Both the position numbers and the translations under genes were made by a program. The notes beneath the pieces were generated by a model. The model searched no databases. It saw only the letters and a program-made list of their open reading frames with translations, and was not told where the DNA came from. A DNA stretch of 64,000 nt from Nocardia sp. CDC159 (GTDB lineage: Bacteria > Actinomycetota > Actinomycetes > Mycobacteriales > Mycobacteriaceae). This document shows, piece after piece, positions 1 to 8,771 of this stretch (positions are counted from its first letter, which is position 1; the number at the start of each line of letters is the position of its first letter). Location: assembly GCF_023740735.1 (NCBI RefSeq), contig NZ_JAMRXH010000010.1, forward strand, positions 62,001 through 126,000, read 5' to 3'.

Positions 1-399
1 GTGCTGTCGGTGGCGGTGCTCGGCGGGGCCGTCGGCACGGCCGCCCTGCCGCTGGCGGCCGGGCCGATGCCCGCGGTGCTGCTGGCGGCCTGCCTCGGCG
101 CGGCGGTGCCCATGTTCTTCGGCGCGGTGCTCAATATCGCGCTGGTGACGGTGGTGGGCGAGGGCGTCGGTGACGGATATTTCGCCCGGATCGGCGCGCT
201 GCTGTCCACCGGGACCACCGCGGCGAGTCTGTTCGGCGCGGTCCTGGCCGGTGTGCTCGGCGAACGCTGCGGGACCCGCATCGGAATCTGGGCGTTCGTG
301 GTCGCCGATCTGCTCGCGGCCCTCGCCTTTCTCCTGATCGTCGGCCGCGCGCCGACGGTCCACGACAGCACTGACGATTCGATTGTGAAGGTGGCGTGA
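1..399 (+). CDS. MFS-type transporter, C-terminal part (5' end outside window)
   Basis: About 132 residues of a very hydrophobic protein with alternating Ala/Gly/Leu/Val membrane segments and short charged loops, as in the last four to five helices of a major facilitator transporter. The frame is open to the window edge, so the GTG at position 1 is probably internal. The stop overlaps the start of the next gene (GTGATG around 396-401), which suggests translational coupling with the peptidase. The substrate cannot be read. The MFS call rests on helix pattern and the Gly-rich loop (near residue 85) rather than on a diagnostic motif. Confidence 0.6.
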   Translation: MLSVAVLGGAVGTAALPLAAGPMPAVLLAACLGAAVPMFFGAVLNIALVTVVGEGVGDGYFARIGALLSTGTTAASLFGAVLAGVLGERCGTRIGIWAFVVADLLAALAFLLIVGRAPTVHDSTDDSIVKVA

Positions 400-2450
400 T
401 GACTGCCGAATATCCGGATGCCCCCGCGTCCGACGCCTGGGACGACCTGCACGGCATGCGGATTCCCGATCCGTTCCGGCCGCTCGAGGATCCCGAGGAT
501 CCGGCGAATCTGGCCTGGGTCGCGGCCCAGCGGCGGCTGGCCGAGAGCTATCTCGCCGACCTGCCCGGTCAGCGGCGATTGCGAGAAGTGCTGGACGACA
601 TCGTCGTTGCGGGACCCACCGCCTCGCCGGTGAAATCCGCCGGGAGCCGCCGCTTCCGGGTCGGCCGGGCCCGGGCGGCCGGACCGTGGCAGCTCCAGGT
701 CGCCGACGGGCCCGAGGCCGACTGGCGAACGCTGCTCGACGCGTCCGCCCTCGGCGCGGGGGCGATCCTGCGGCGCTGGACGCCCTCGCCCGACGGCCGT
801 TTCGTCGCGGTGCAGGCCAGCGTGGGCGGGTCCGAGGCCGCGACCCCGCTCGCGCTGCTCGACGCCGCGACCGGCGCCGTGCTGCGCACCTGCGCGCTGA
901 CCCGGTACGCGCCGGTGGAGTGGCTGGCCGACAGCAGCGGCTATTACTACGTACGGCGGCACGCCGACCGCGGCGGCAGTGGCGTCTACCGGCATCGGGT
1001 GGGCACCGCGATCGCCGACGACGAACTGCTCGTCGGCGACGACAATCCGGTGGGCCGCTATCACCTCACCTTCTGGCACGACCGCTGGCTGATCATCACC
1101 GGTCGCTCCGGCACCAGCCGCAATACCCGCGTGTCGATCGTCGATGTGGCCGAGGGCGGCGCGCCGCGACCGCTGGATCTGGGCGGGCTCTCCTCGGCCG
1201 GGGTCGTGGTCGACGGCGACGGCCGGATTGTGGCGCTCTCGACCGCCAGCTCCGAATTCGGGCAGTTGCTCGTGGCCGAACCGGAGCCCGGGGGCGGCTG
1301 GGGTCCGTGGCGGGTGCTGGTCACGGCCGACGCGCCCGCGGTGCTGTCCGCATTCGCCCTGGCCCCGGCCGAGGACGGCGACCGGCTGCTGGTGCTGCGC
1401 ACCCGCGACGGCTACGCGGAGCTGTCGGTGCACGACGCTCGATGCGGCACTTGGCTTTTCGATGTCGAGCTGCCCGGCGCGGGGACGGTCGCGGCGATCA
1501 GATCCGGCGACGAGCCCGGCATACTGGTGCTGAGCTACACCGACTGGATTCGCCCGCTCGGGGCATGGCGGCTGGATCTGCGCTCGGGGCGGGTCGCCCC
1601 GGTCGAGCCCGCCGCGCGCACGCTGCCCGGAATCACCGTCATCCGCACGACATATCGCTCCGCCGACGACACCGAGGTGCCGCTGACCGTGCTCGCCCCG
1701 TGCGGACCGCGCGTGCCCCGGCCCGCCATCCTCAGCTGCTACGGCGGCTTCGGCATCACCTTCCGCCCGGGTTATCAGCCCGACGGCCTGACCTGGGTGC
1801 TCGCCGGGGGCGTCATGGCGATCGCCGGGGTGCGCGGCGGTGGTGAGCGCGGCCGCCGCTGGCACCTCGACGGCGCGGGCGTGCACAAACTCAATGCCTT
1901 CACCGACCTGCACGCCGCGGGGGACTGGCTGGTCGACACCGGCTGGACCCGCCGCGGTCAGCTGGCGCTGCTCGGTGGCAGCAACGGCGGCCTGATGGCG
2001 GTCGGCGCCATGGTGCAGCGGCCCGCCGCGTACGCGGCCGTGGTGAGCGCGGGCGCCCCGCTGGACATGGTCCGCTACGAACGCTGGGGGCTGGGCCGCG
2101 CCTGGCGCGAGGAATACGGTTCGGCCACCGATCCGGCCGCCCTCGCCGTATTGCTGCGCTACTCGCCGTATTACAACGTCACCGCGCGCTCCGGCGAATC
2201 GCCGCGGCACTGGCCGCCCGCCCTGTTCACCACCGGCGACGCCGACACCCGGGTGCCGCCGGTGCACTCCTGCAAGATGGTCGCGGCCCTGCAACGCGAG
2301 ATCGGCGGTCCCATCCTGCTGGACGTGATCGCGGGCAAGGGGCACGCCGGGGGCGGCCCCGATTCCGACCGGGCCCTGATCCTGCTGCTCGCCTTTGCCG
2401 CACACCACACCGGGTTGCGGCTGGACGGCGAGATCAGGCCGCGCCGATGA
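396..2450 (+). CDS. Prolyl oligopeptidase family serine peptidase (S9)
   Basis: 684 residues, the usual length for an S9A/B peptidase: an N-terminal beta-propeller (about 30-400) followed by an alpha/beta-hydrolase domain. The nucleophile is Ser529 in GGSNGGLM. Asp617 (before TRVPP) and His650 (GKGHAGGG) complete the triad with normal spacing. Such enzymes cut short peptides after proline or related residues, typically in the cytoplasm, and no signal peptide is seen. The GTG at 396 or the ATG at 399 can start it; the latter forms TGATG with the upstream transporter stop. The pair may act together in peptide uptake and breakdown, which is inference. The 3' end overlaps the convergent membrane-protein gene by 17 bp. 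Confidence 0.9.
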   Translation: MMTAEYPDAPASDAWDDLHGMRIPDPFRPLEDPEDPANLAWVAAQRRLAESYLADLPGQRRLREVLDDIVVAGPTASPVKSAGSRRFRVGRARAAGPWQLQVADGPEADWRTLLDASALGAGAILRRWTPSPDGRFVAVQASVGGSEAATPLALLDAATGAVLRTCALTRYAPVEWLADSSGYYYVRRHADRGGSGVYRHRVGTAIADDELLVGDDNPVGRYHLTFWHDRWLIITGRSGTSRNTRVSIVDVAEGGAPRPLDLGGLSSAGVVVDGDGRIVALSTASSEFGQLLVAEPEPGGGWGPWRVLVTADAPAVLSAFALAPAEDGDRLLVLRTRDGYAELSVHDARCGTWLFDVELPGAGTVAAIRSGDEPGILVLSYTDWIRPLGAWRLDLRSGRVAPVEPAARTLPGITVIRTTYRSADDTEVPLTVLAPCGPRVPRPAILSCYGGFGITFRPGYQPDGLTWVLAGGVMAIAGVRGGGERGRRWHLDGAGVHKLNAFTDLHAAGDWLVDTGWTRRGQLALLGGSNGGLMAVGAMVQRPAAYAAVVSAGAPLDMVRYERWGLGRAWREEYGSATDPAALAVLLRYSPYYNVTARSGESPRHWPPALFTTGDADTRVPPVHSCKMVAALQREIGGPILLDVIAGKGHAGGGPDSDRALILLLAFAAHHTGLRLDGEIRPRR

Positions 2451-3135
2451 GCGCGGGCCGGGGTACGCGATGGGAGCGGGCGCGTGCGGTCAGGGCGACG
2501 ATCAGCGCGATCGGGGCGCACAGCGGGGGCACGCCCGCCAGGTGCAGGGCGAAATCGGCGAGCAGCGCGGTGATCGCGAGGGTGAACGCCCACGCCGGGG
2601 CGTTGTGCAGCCGCGGCCCACGCTCGGCGAAAGCGGTTCTGCCCCAGGGCTTGGCCACCGATGCCCACGCCTGGAACGCCAGACCGCTGGACATGAGCGC
2701 CGCACCGAGGATCGAGATCAGGGCGGGACCGTCGGTCCCGGCGTCGGCGGCCGCGACGATGGCGGGCATGCGCGGGCTCAGGATCGCGATGCCGATGAAC
2801 AACTGCACCAGGGTGAGCACGAATTTCACGGCGACCCAACGCCGATGGAAGTAGCCGTAACTGGTGCACGCGGCCAGCAGGAATCCGGAGAACGCGGCGG
2901 CATTGGCGCACGGCACCAGCACCGACTCGTCGAGCAGCCGGGCCCCGTGCGCCAGCCCGGATTTGATCGCACCCGGTTCGCTCAGCGCACTCGCCGACAG
3001 CAGCACTCCCAGTGCCACCGCCTGACTCGCCCAGCCGATCGAGGTCACCACGTGCAGCCAGACGAGCAGCTGCCTGGCCCGCCGACTCGACATTCCCATG
3101 CCGCCCATGGTCTTTCGGGCGCGAACCGGCCGCAT
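2434..3135 (-). CDS. Predicted polytopic membrane protein, unknown function
   Basis: Up to 233 residues with about five to six hydrophobic segments. The first (LLVWLHVVTSIGWASQAVALG, near residues 23-43) carries a His and Trp in the helix, a feature of some heme or quinone membrane proteins, but I cannot place the family. The C-terminus is Arg-rich and cytoplasmic-looking. Several in-frame ATGs (at about 3135, 3108, 3099 and 3093) leave the start uncertain; the hydrophobic core begins just after the last. It is convergent with the peptidase gene and shares a strand with the TetR gene ending its start side 31 bp away. Confidence 0.65.
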   Translation of the reverse strand: MRPVRARKTMGGMGMSSRRARQLLVWLHVVTSIGWASQAVALGVLLSASALSEPGAIKSGLAHGARLLDESVLVPCANAAAFSGFLLAACTSYGYFHRRWVAVKFVLTLVQLFIGIAILSPRMPAIVAAADAGTDGPALISILGAALMSSGLAFQAWASVAKPWGRTAFAERGPRLHNAPAWAFTLAITALLADFALHLAGVPPLCAPIALIVALTARARSHRVPRPALIGAA

Positions 3136-3165
3136 CCGGGCACGGCCCTGATCGGACCCTGATTT

Positions 3166-3849
3166 TCAGCTCGCCTGCGCGGCCCGGATCCTGCCGGTCG
3201 CCCGGCGCACCGCGGCGTCCACGCGGGCGCGATCGGCGCCCATCCCCACCAGCAGATCGACGGTGGCGGGCAGCAGTACCCGCGGCGCCGCCCGGCCGTC
3301 GGTACCGAACTTGCCCGCCAGCTCCAGCGACACCACCCCGTGAATGAGCCCCCACAGCCGGGCCGCCACCTCGTGCGCGGAGTCGCCGCCGATGACCTCG
3401 GCGGCCATCATGCGCTCCACCACGGCCACCAGCTGCTCGAAGGTCTCCGCGCCGATCGCGTCGGTGACCGGGCCGGCGGTGTGATCCACTGCCCGCGAGG
3501 CGGTTTCGGGCGTCCTGGTCAGGCCGAACATGAGCAGATAGCGCTGCGGGGCGGCCAGCGCGTAGGCGCGGTAGGCGTAGCCCATGAGCAGAAAATCCTC
3601 GATCGGATCGGCGCTCGGCGGCACCGCGAGCGCCGCGCCGAAGCGGGCGAAGGCCTCGGCCACGATGGCCGAGATCAGCTCGGTCATGCCGCCGAAGTGG
3701 GTATAGACCGCCATTGTCGACGCGCCCACCTCCGCGGCCACGCGCCGGGTCTGCAGCGCCTGCGGTCCCTCCGACTCCAAGAGCCGGATACCGGCCTCGA
3801 TCAGCTGCGCACGCATGGTCGAACCCGATTGCCGGGAGCGGGGATTCAC
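3166..3849 (-). CDS. TetR-family transcriptional repressor
   Basis: 227 residues. The N-terminal helix-turn-helix (about 12-60) has the TetR pattern, including TRRVAAEVGASTMAVYTHFGG and an acidic helix after it. The C-terminal ligand domain carries the 'WG LIHG VVSLE' pattern common in TetR proteins that sense hydrophobic ligands. GTG start at 3849 with a GGAGGTGAGG ribosome site. It is divergent from the carotenoid oxygenase gene, and two matching dyads lie in the 68-bp gap, so it very likely represses both itself and the oxygenase. The ligand could be a carotenoid or apocarotenoid, by inference only. Confidence 0.88.
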   Translation of the reverse strand: MNPRSRQSGSTMRAQLIEAGIRLLESEGPQALQTRRVAAEVGASTMAVYTHFGGMTELISAIVAEAFARFGAALAVPPSADPIEDFLLMGYAYRAYALAAPQRYLLMFGLTRTPETASRAVDHTAGPVTDAIGAETFEQLVAVVERMMAAEVIGGDSAHEVAARLWGLIHGVVSLELAGKFGTDGRAAPRVLLPATVDLLVGMGADRARVDAAVRRATGRIRAAQAS

Positions 3850-3864
3850 CGTTGCCTCACCTCC

Positions 3865-3877
3865 ATAACGCCGTTAT
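3865..3877. promoter_or_regulatory. TetR operator 1 (dyad ATAAC-N3-GTTAT)
   Basis: Perfect 5-bp arms around a 3-bp centre (GCC). It sits 16-28 bp upstream of the TetR start and overlaps where the repressor's own promoter should be. The same dyad recurs 22 bp away. Confidence 0.75.
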
Positions 3878-3886
3878 TCTAGGTGC

Positions 3887-3899
3887 ATAACACTGTTAT
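3887..3899. promoter_or_regulatory. TetR operator 2 (dyad ATAAC-N3-GTTAT)
   Basis: Second copy with centre ACT, 19-31 bp upstream of the oxygenase ATG. The centre-to-centre distance of 22 bp is about two helical turns, so two repressor dimers could sit on the same DNA face. Confidence 0.75.
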
Positions 3900-3917
3900 T
3901 CCATCTGGGGGTCTGTT

Positions 3918-5354
3918 ATGGGCAATCGCTATCTCGAGGGCGCCTTCGCCCCGATCGAACACGAGTACACGCTGACCGGTCTGCGGGTCAGCGGAACCAT
4001 TCCCGCCCACCTGGACGGCCGCTACCTGCGCAACGGACCCAATCCGGTCGGCGAACTGGATCCCGCGCTCTATCACTGGTTCATCGGCGACGGCATGGTG
4101 CACGGTGTGCGCCTGCGCGACGGCCGCGCCGAGTGGTACCGCAACCGCTGGGTGCGCGGGCCCGCCACCGCCCGCGCGCTCGGCGAGCAGCCGCCGCCCG
4201 GACTCGACCACGCCTGGGGTCCGGGCGCCAACACCAATGTCATCGGGCACGCCGGGCGCACGCTGGCCCTCGTCGAGGCGGGTCTGCCCAACTACGAGCT
4301 CGACGAGGAGCTCGACACCGTCGGCATCTGCGATTTCGACGGCACGCTGCCCGGCGGGTACACCGCCCACCCCAAGCGCGATCCGGAAACCGGTGAGCTG
4401 CATGCGGTTTCCTATACCTTCCGGCGCGGCAACAAGGTGCAGTACTCGGTGATCGGGGCCGACGGCCGCGCGCGTCGCGTCGTCGACATCGAGGTGGGCG
4501 GGGCGCCGATGATGCACGACCTGTCCCTCACCGAGAACTACGTCGTCTTCTACGACCTGCCGGTCACCTTCGATGTGCGCCAGGCGGCGGAGATCTCGGT
4601 GCCGCGCCTGCTGCGCTGGCCCGCCCGATTGATCCTGTCGGCCATGGTCGGCCGGGTACCGATCCCGAATCCGCCCGCGGCGCGACAGAACCGGGTGTCG
4701 CGGGATCGGCGGCTGCCCTATCGCTGGGATCCGAAATATCAGGCGCGCCTGGGGGTGATGCCGCGCTCGGGCGACAACGCCGACGTGCGCTGGTTCGACA
4801 TCGAGCCGTGCTACGTCTACCACCCCATGAACGCCTACGAGGACGGCAACACGATCGTGCTCGATGTGGTGCGGCATCCGAAGATGTTCGACACCGACCT
4901 CACCGGCCCCAACGAGGGTGCGCCGACGCTGGATCGATGGGAGATCGATCTCGATTCCGGCAAGGTGCGCCAAGGCTCGGTCGACGATCGCCCGCAGGAG
5001 TTCCCGCGGGTGGACGAGCGCCTGACCGGTAGGCGGCATCGCTACGGCTATGCGCCGGGCATCCGTGGCGGGCTGGCCGGAGGCGGTGAGCTGTACAAGC
5101 ACGATCTGGTCGGCGCGAGCACGGCCGTGCGCTCCTTCGGGCCCGGAACGGCGTTGGGGGAGTTCGTATTCGAGCCCGCCAGGCCCGACGCCGCCGAGGA
5201 CGAGGGCGTGCTCATGGGCTTCGTCTACGACTCCGGTTCCGACACCACCGATCTGGCGATTCTGGACGCGGGCACGCTCGAGGATGTGGCGCGGGTGCAT
5301 CTGCCGGTGCGGGTCCCGGCGGGATTTCATGGCAACTGGGTGCCGACCACTTAG
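3918..5354 (+). CDS. Carotenoid oxygenase family protein
   Basis: 478 residues, typical for non-heme iron carotenoid or stilbene cleavage dioxygenases (RPE65/CCO family). The four iron-binding histidines are recognisable: His151 in AHPKRD, His200 in MMHDLSL, His302 in YHPMNAYEDG and His471 in GFHGNW, with the family hallmark N-terminal 'LRNGPNP' (38-44). It would oxidatively cleave a polyene or phenylpropene double bond to aldehydes. ATG start preceded by a GGGGG stretch. It is divergent from a TetR gene with shared operators, so expression is probably induced by substrate. Mycobacteria have related enzymes; the substrate here is unknown. Confidence 0.92.
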   Translation: MGNRYLEGAFAPIEHEYTLTGLRVSGTIPAHLDGRYLRNGPNPVGELDPALYHWFIGDGMVHGVRLRDGRAEWYRNRWVRGPATARALGEQPPPGLDHAWGPGANTNVIGHAGRTLALVEAGLPNYELDEELDTVGICDFDGTLPGGYTAHPKRDPETGELHAVSYTFRRGNKVQYSVIGADGRARRVVDIEVGGAPMMHDLSLTENYVVFYDLPVTFDVRQAAEISVPRLLRWPARLILSAMVGRVPIPNPPAARQNRVSRDRRLPYRWDPKYQARLGVMPRSGDNADVRWFDIEPCYVYHPMNAYEDGNTIVLDVVRHPKMFDTDLTGPNEGAPTLDRWEIDLDSGKVRQGSVDDRPQEFPRVDERLTGRRHRYGYAPGIRGGLAGGGELYKHDLVGASTAVRSFGPGTALGEFVFEPARPDAAEDEGVLMGFVYDSGSDTTDLAILDAGTLEDVARVHLPVRVPAGFHGNWVPTT

Positions 5355-5405
5355 TACGTAGCGGTCGGTTCGTGTGCGTCCTCACACTTGTCGATGATGC
5401 ATTGC

Positions 5406-5415
5406 CGATATATCG
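5406..5415. promoter_or_regulatory. AT-rich dyad upstream of PadR gene
   Basis: Perfect 10-bp palindrome CGATATATCG, 42-51 bp upstream of the PadR ATG. A second inverted repeat, GTGTG-N6-CACAC, lies at 5372-5387. PadR proteins bind short AT-rich dyads and often repress themselves, so one of these is a plausible auto-operator. Confidence 0.45.
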
Positions 5416-5456
5416 TCGAATGCGTCAACGAAATAATCAGCCTGAGGAGGCACGCC

Positions 5457-6134
5457 ATGGAAAACATGGAGAACATCGAGATGCGCGGCCGCTGGCGCGG
5501 CCGCGGACCGGGTCGGGAGCGCTACCTTCCCGAGCGGGGCGGCCCCGAGCACTTCCACCGCCATCCGCGGGGTCGTCGGGGCGGTTTCGGTCCCGAGTTC
5601 GGACCATTCGGTGCGGACTTCGGCGCCGGTTTCGGTCCGAGCGGACACTTCGGGCGTGGGCGCGGCCGCGGCGGCCGGGGTCGGCGCGGTGATGTGCGCG
5701 CGGCGATCCTGCTGTTGCTGCAGGAACGTCCGATGCACGGCTACGAACTGATTCAGCAGATCCGCGAGCGCAGCGACGACGTCTGGCGGCCCAGCCCGGG
5801 TTCGATCTACCCGGCGCTGGCGCAGCTCGAGGACGAGGGCCTGGTGCTCATCGAGCGGGTATCGGGTCGCAAGACCGCCAAGCTCACCGACGAGGGTGTC
5901 GAGTACGTCCGGGCGCATGCCGAGGAACTCGGCGATCCCTGGCGAGAGGTGCGCGACGGCATCGGTGATCAGGCGCTGGATCTGCGCGAGCTGGTCGGCC
6001 AGCTGATGGGCGCGGTCGCGCAGGTGGCCCGGGCCGGGACGCCGGAGCAGGCGGCCAAGGCGGCCGAGGTGCTCACCGAGGCGCGGCGTTCGCTCTATCG
6101 GATCCTGGCCGACGACGACACCCAGGAAAAGTAG
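5457..6134 (+). CDS. PadR-family transcriptional regulator with Gly/Arg-rich N-terminus
   Basis: 225 residues from the ATG at 5457, which has a strong GAGGAGG ribosome site 6 nt upstream; the longer reading frame to 5388 lacks one. Residues 1-75 are disordered and rich in Gly, Arg, Phe and Pro. The PadR winged helix follows (about 78-155), with the motifs MHGYELIQQI and PSPGSIYPALAQLEDEGLV. The C-terminal 60 residues form the helical dimer arm. PadR proteins repress detoxification and efflux genes or themselves. No obvious target lies beside it except its own upstream dyad. The Gly-rich head recurs in actinobacterial PadR proteins. Confidence 0.88.
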   Translation: MENMENIEMRGRWRGRGPGRERYLPERGGPEHFHRHPRGRRGGFGPEFGPFGADFGAGFGPSGHFGRGRGRGGRGRRGDVRAAILLLLQERPMHGYELIQQIRERSDDVWRPSPGSIYPALAQLEDEGLVLIERVSGRKTAKLTDEGVEYVRAHAEELGDPWREVRDGIGDQALDLRELVGQLMGAVAQVARAGTPEQAAKAAEVLTEARRSLYRILADDDTQEK

Positions 6135-6194
6135 CGGCTCCGAAACGCGGTGCCGCAGCGCGAAATTCCGCTCGCGATGCGGAATGATCGTGAC

Positions 6195-7229
6195 ATGGTA
6201 CAGCGTCGGAGTCGGTGGGCTCGGGGTATTTCACAGTGGCGGCGAACGATTACGGGTGGATTGGTGTGCGCGCTGGTGTTCGGCACCGGCGCGTCCGCCC
6301 TGGCGGAACCGAATCCGGGCGAGAAGTCCGAGACGCCGACCTACCGGGCCGCGGTCGTACCCACCGAACCCGGTCCGGTGCAGCCCGAACATCTGACCGC
6401 CTCCTGGTACATGAAGGCCCATCCCAACGCGGCGCCCATGGGCGCCAACGATTTCGGCTGCCGCCCGAGCGCCGAACATCCGCGCCCGGTCGTGCTGGCG
6501 CACGGCACCGACGCCTCCGCCTATTCCGACTGGTCGGCCATCGCTCCGCAGCTGAAGGAGGCCGGATTCTGTGTCTTCGCACTGAATTACGGCGGTAAGG
6601 TCGGCGCGACCAGCTACGGCACCGAGGATCTGTGGCTGTCGGCCCGGCAGGTTGGCGAATTCGTCGAGCGGGTGCTCACCGCGACCGGGGCGGCTCAGGT
6701 CGATCTGGTCGGATTTTCCCAGGGCGCCAGCGTGACTCGGTACTGGGTCAACAAGATGGGCGGGGCGCCCAAGGTGGGGCAGTGGGTGGGGCTGGCCTCG
6801 CCGAGCTACGGCGGTGTCATGTTCGGCCTGGTGCCGGTGGCGAACGCGCTGCCGCCGCTGTGGGGTGTGTTCGAGAAGGTCACCTCGAAGGCGGCGGTGC
6901 AGCAGGCGCAGGGCGCGCCGTTCATGGTCGAGCTCAATGCGGGCGGCGACACCGTCGCGGGTGTGCGTTACACCACGATCGGCAGCCGAGTCGACGAGAT
7001 GATCCAGCCGTTCGACAACATCGCGCTGCGCGGGCCCGGGGCGACCAATCTGGTGTTGCAGGATATGTGCGCGATCAATCTGACCGGGCATTTCCATATG
7101 GTCTACGACCCGTTCGTGCAGCAGTTGCTCCGCAATGTCCTGGACCCGGCCCATGCGCAGGAACCGGTGTGCCGGTTCGTGCCGCTGGGGACCGGAATCC
7201 CGGAGGTGATCCTGGGGGCGCACTCCTGA
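6195..7229 (+). CDS. Secreted class 2-type lipase / triacylglycerol esterase
   Basis: 344 residues from ATG 6195 (the frame is open to a GTG at 6150, and ATG 6177 is also possible). A basic n-region (VQRRSRWARG) followed by a hydrophobic stretch ending in ASALA gives a classical Sec signal peptide. The mature domain has the lipase nucleophile elbow GFSQGAS within VDLVGFSQGAS and the oxyanion 'VLAHGTDAS' strand, as in the EstA/lipase class 2 family of actinobacteria. It should hydrolyse esters or triglycerides outside the cell. Cysteines near both ends of the mature domain could form disulfides. It stands alone between padR and def. Confidence 0.85.
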   Translation: MVQRRSRWARGISQWRRTITGGLVCALVFGTGASALAEPNPGEKSETPTYRAAVVPTEPGPVQPEHLTASWYMKAHPNAAPMGANDFGCRPSAEHPRPVVLAHGTDASAYSDWSAIAPQLKEAGFCVFALNYGGKVGATSYGTEDLWLSARQVGEFVERVLTATGAAQVDLVGFSQGASVTRYWVNKMGGAPKVGQWVGLASPSYGGVMFGLVPVANALPPLWGVFEKVTSKAAVQQAQGAPFMVELNAGGDTVAGVRYTTIGSRVDEMIQPFDNIALRGPGATNLVLQDMCAINLTGHFHMVYDPFVQQLLRNVLDPAHAQEPVCRFVPLGTGIPEVILGAHS

Positions 7230-7284
7230 GCGAGCGACGTCCGTAAAATGAGACGTCCGCATTCGATCGCCCGGGGAGTTGCTC

Positions 7285-7848
7285 GTGACCGTCCAGCCCG
7301 TTCGCCTGTTCGGCGATCCCGTCCTGCGCGCCCGCGCGGACGAGGTCACCACCTTCGACCGGGAGCTGCGCCAGCTGGTGACCGACCTCACCGACACCAT
7401 GCATGCCAGCGGCGGGGTCGGCATGGCCGGGCCGCAGATCGGGGTCGGCCTGCGGGTGTTCGTCTACGACACCGGCGACGCCGCGGGACATCTGGTGAAT
7501 CCGAGCTACGAGGTGCTGGGCGAGGAGGAGCAGACCGGGCCCGAGGGCTGCCTGTCGATCCCGGGACTGCGCTACGACGTCACCCGCGCGCTGCGGTTAC
7601 GGGCGCGCGGGGTCGACTTCCGGGGCGCCGCGGTGGAATTCGAGGCCGCGGGCCTGCTCGCGCGCTGTGTGCAACACGAGACCGATCATCTCGACGGTGT
7701 GCTGTACCTGGACCGTCTGACTCCGGCGACACGGAAGGAGGCGATGCGCGCGGTGCGCGAATCGACCTGGTTCACCATGGGTAAGACGGTGATGTCGGCC
7801 GCGGAGGTGGCCACGGCCAAGTCCGCCGCGGCGGAGCGGAGCAGCTGA
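7285..7848 (+). CDS. def: Peptide deformylase
   Basis: 187 residues. It removes the formyl group from nascent N-terminal methionine. All three family motifs are present: GVGMAGPQIG (motif I, with Gly in place of the second Ala of the usual AAPQIG), EGCLSIPG (metal-binding Cys) and HETDHLDG (two metal His and catalytic Glu). GTG 7285 is preferred because GGGGAG lies 6 nt upstream; a TTG at 7279 is in frame. Its stop overlaps the fmt ATG (TGATG), so removal and addition of formyl groups are encoded in one operon. Confidence 0.95.
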   Translation: MTVQPVRLFGDPVLRARADEVTTFDRELRQLVTDLTDTMHASGGVGMAGPQIGVGLRVFVYDTGDAAGHLVNPSYEVLGEEEQTGPEGCLSIPGLRYDVTRALRLRARGVDFRGAAVEFEAAGLLARCVQHETDHLDGVLYLDRLTPATRKEAMRAVRESTWFTMGKTVMSAAEVATAKSAAAERSS

Positions 7849-8771
7849 TGCGCCTGGTCTTCGCCGGTACGCCCGAACCGGCCGTGCCGTCGCTGCGGCG
7901 GCTGATCGAGTCCGCGCGCCACGAGGTCGTCGCCGTGGTGACCCGGCCCGATGCCGTGGCGGGCCGCGGCCGCAAGGTGACCCGCTCGCCGATCGGCCGC
8001 CTGGCCGACGAGCACGGCATCCCGGTGCTCACCCCGCGCAAGCCGTCGGAACCCGAATTCCTCGCCCAGCTCACCGAATTGGCGCCGGACTGCTGTCCGG
8101 TCGTGGCCTACGGCGCGCTGCTGCCCCAGCAGGTGCTCGACATTCCGCGGCACGGCTGGGTGAATCTGCACTTCTCGCTGCTGCCCGCCTGGCGCGGCGC
8201 GGCGCCCGTGCAGGCCGCGATCCTGGCCGGTGACGAGATCACCGGCGCCTCCACCTTCCGCATCGAGGCCGGACTGGACACCGGCCCGGTATTCGGCGTG
8301 GTCACCGAGAAGATCGGCGTCACCGACACCGCCGGTGTCCTGCTCGACCGCCTCGCAGAAACCGGTGCGCGCCTGCTGGAATCGACGCTGGACGGCATCG
8401 AGGACGGCACCGTGCAGGCCGTGCCCCAACCCACCGAGGGTGTGTCCTACGCGCCGAAGATCGAGCCCGACGCCGGTCACATCCGCTGGGACCAGCCCGC
8501 ATTGGCGATCAACCGCCGCATCCGCGCGGTCACCCCGGCCCCCGGCGCCTGGACCGAGGTCGAGGGCAAACGCCTCAAACTCGGCCCGGTCGAACTGGTC
8601 GAGGAATCCCTGCCCGCCCGCACCATCGAGGTCCGCAAGTCCGGCGTCTACATCGGCACCGCCACCACCGCCGTCCGCCTCACCCAGGTCCAACCCGAGG
8701 GCAAACGCATGATGCCCGCCCTCGACTGGGCCCGCGGCGCCCGGCTCCAGCCCGGTGCGGTGGCCGAGTGA
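7848..8771 (+). CDS. fmt: Methionyl-tRNA formyltransferase
   Basis: 307 residues, standard length. It transfers formyl from 10-formyl-THF to initiator Met-tRNA. The N-terminal Rossmann formyltransferase domain has the start FAGTPEPAVPSL and the catalytic strand 'NLHFSLLPAWRGAAPVQAAILAGDEITGAS', which carries the Asn/His motif. The C-terminal OB-like tRNA-binding domain covers about 205-300. It overlaps def by 1 bp and rsmB by 4 bp, so translation is coupled along def-fmt-rsmB. Same order as M. tuberculosis Rv1406-Rv1407 downstream of fmt. Confidence 0.96.
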   Translation: MRLVFAGTPEPAVPSLRRLIESARHEVVAVVTRPDAVAGRGRKVTRSPIGRLADEHGIPVLTPRKPSEPEFLAQLTELAPDCCPVVAYGALLPQQVLDIPRHGWVNLHFSLLPAWRGAAPVQAAILAGDEITGASTFRIEAGLDTGPVFGVVTEKIGVTDTAGVLLDRLAETGARLLESTLDGIEDGTVQAVPQPTEGVSYAPKIEPDAGHIRWDQPALAINRRIRAVTPAPGAWTEVEGKRLKLGPVELVEESLPARTIEVRKSGVYIGTATTAVRLTQVQPEGKRMMPALDWARGARLQPGAVAE

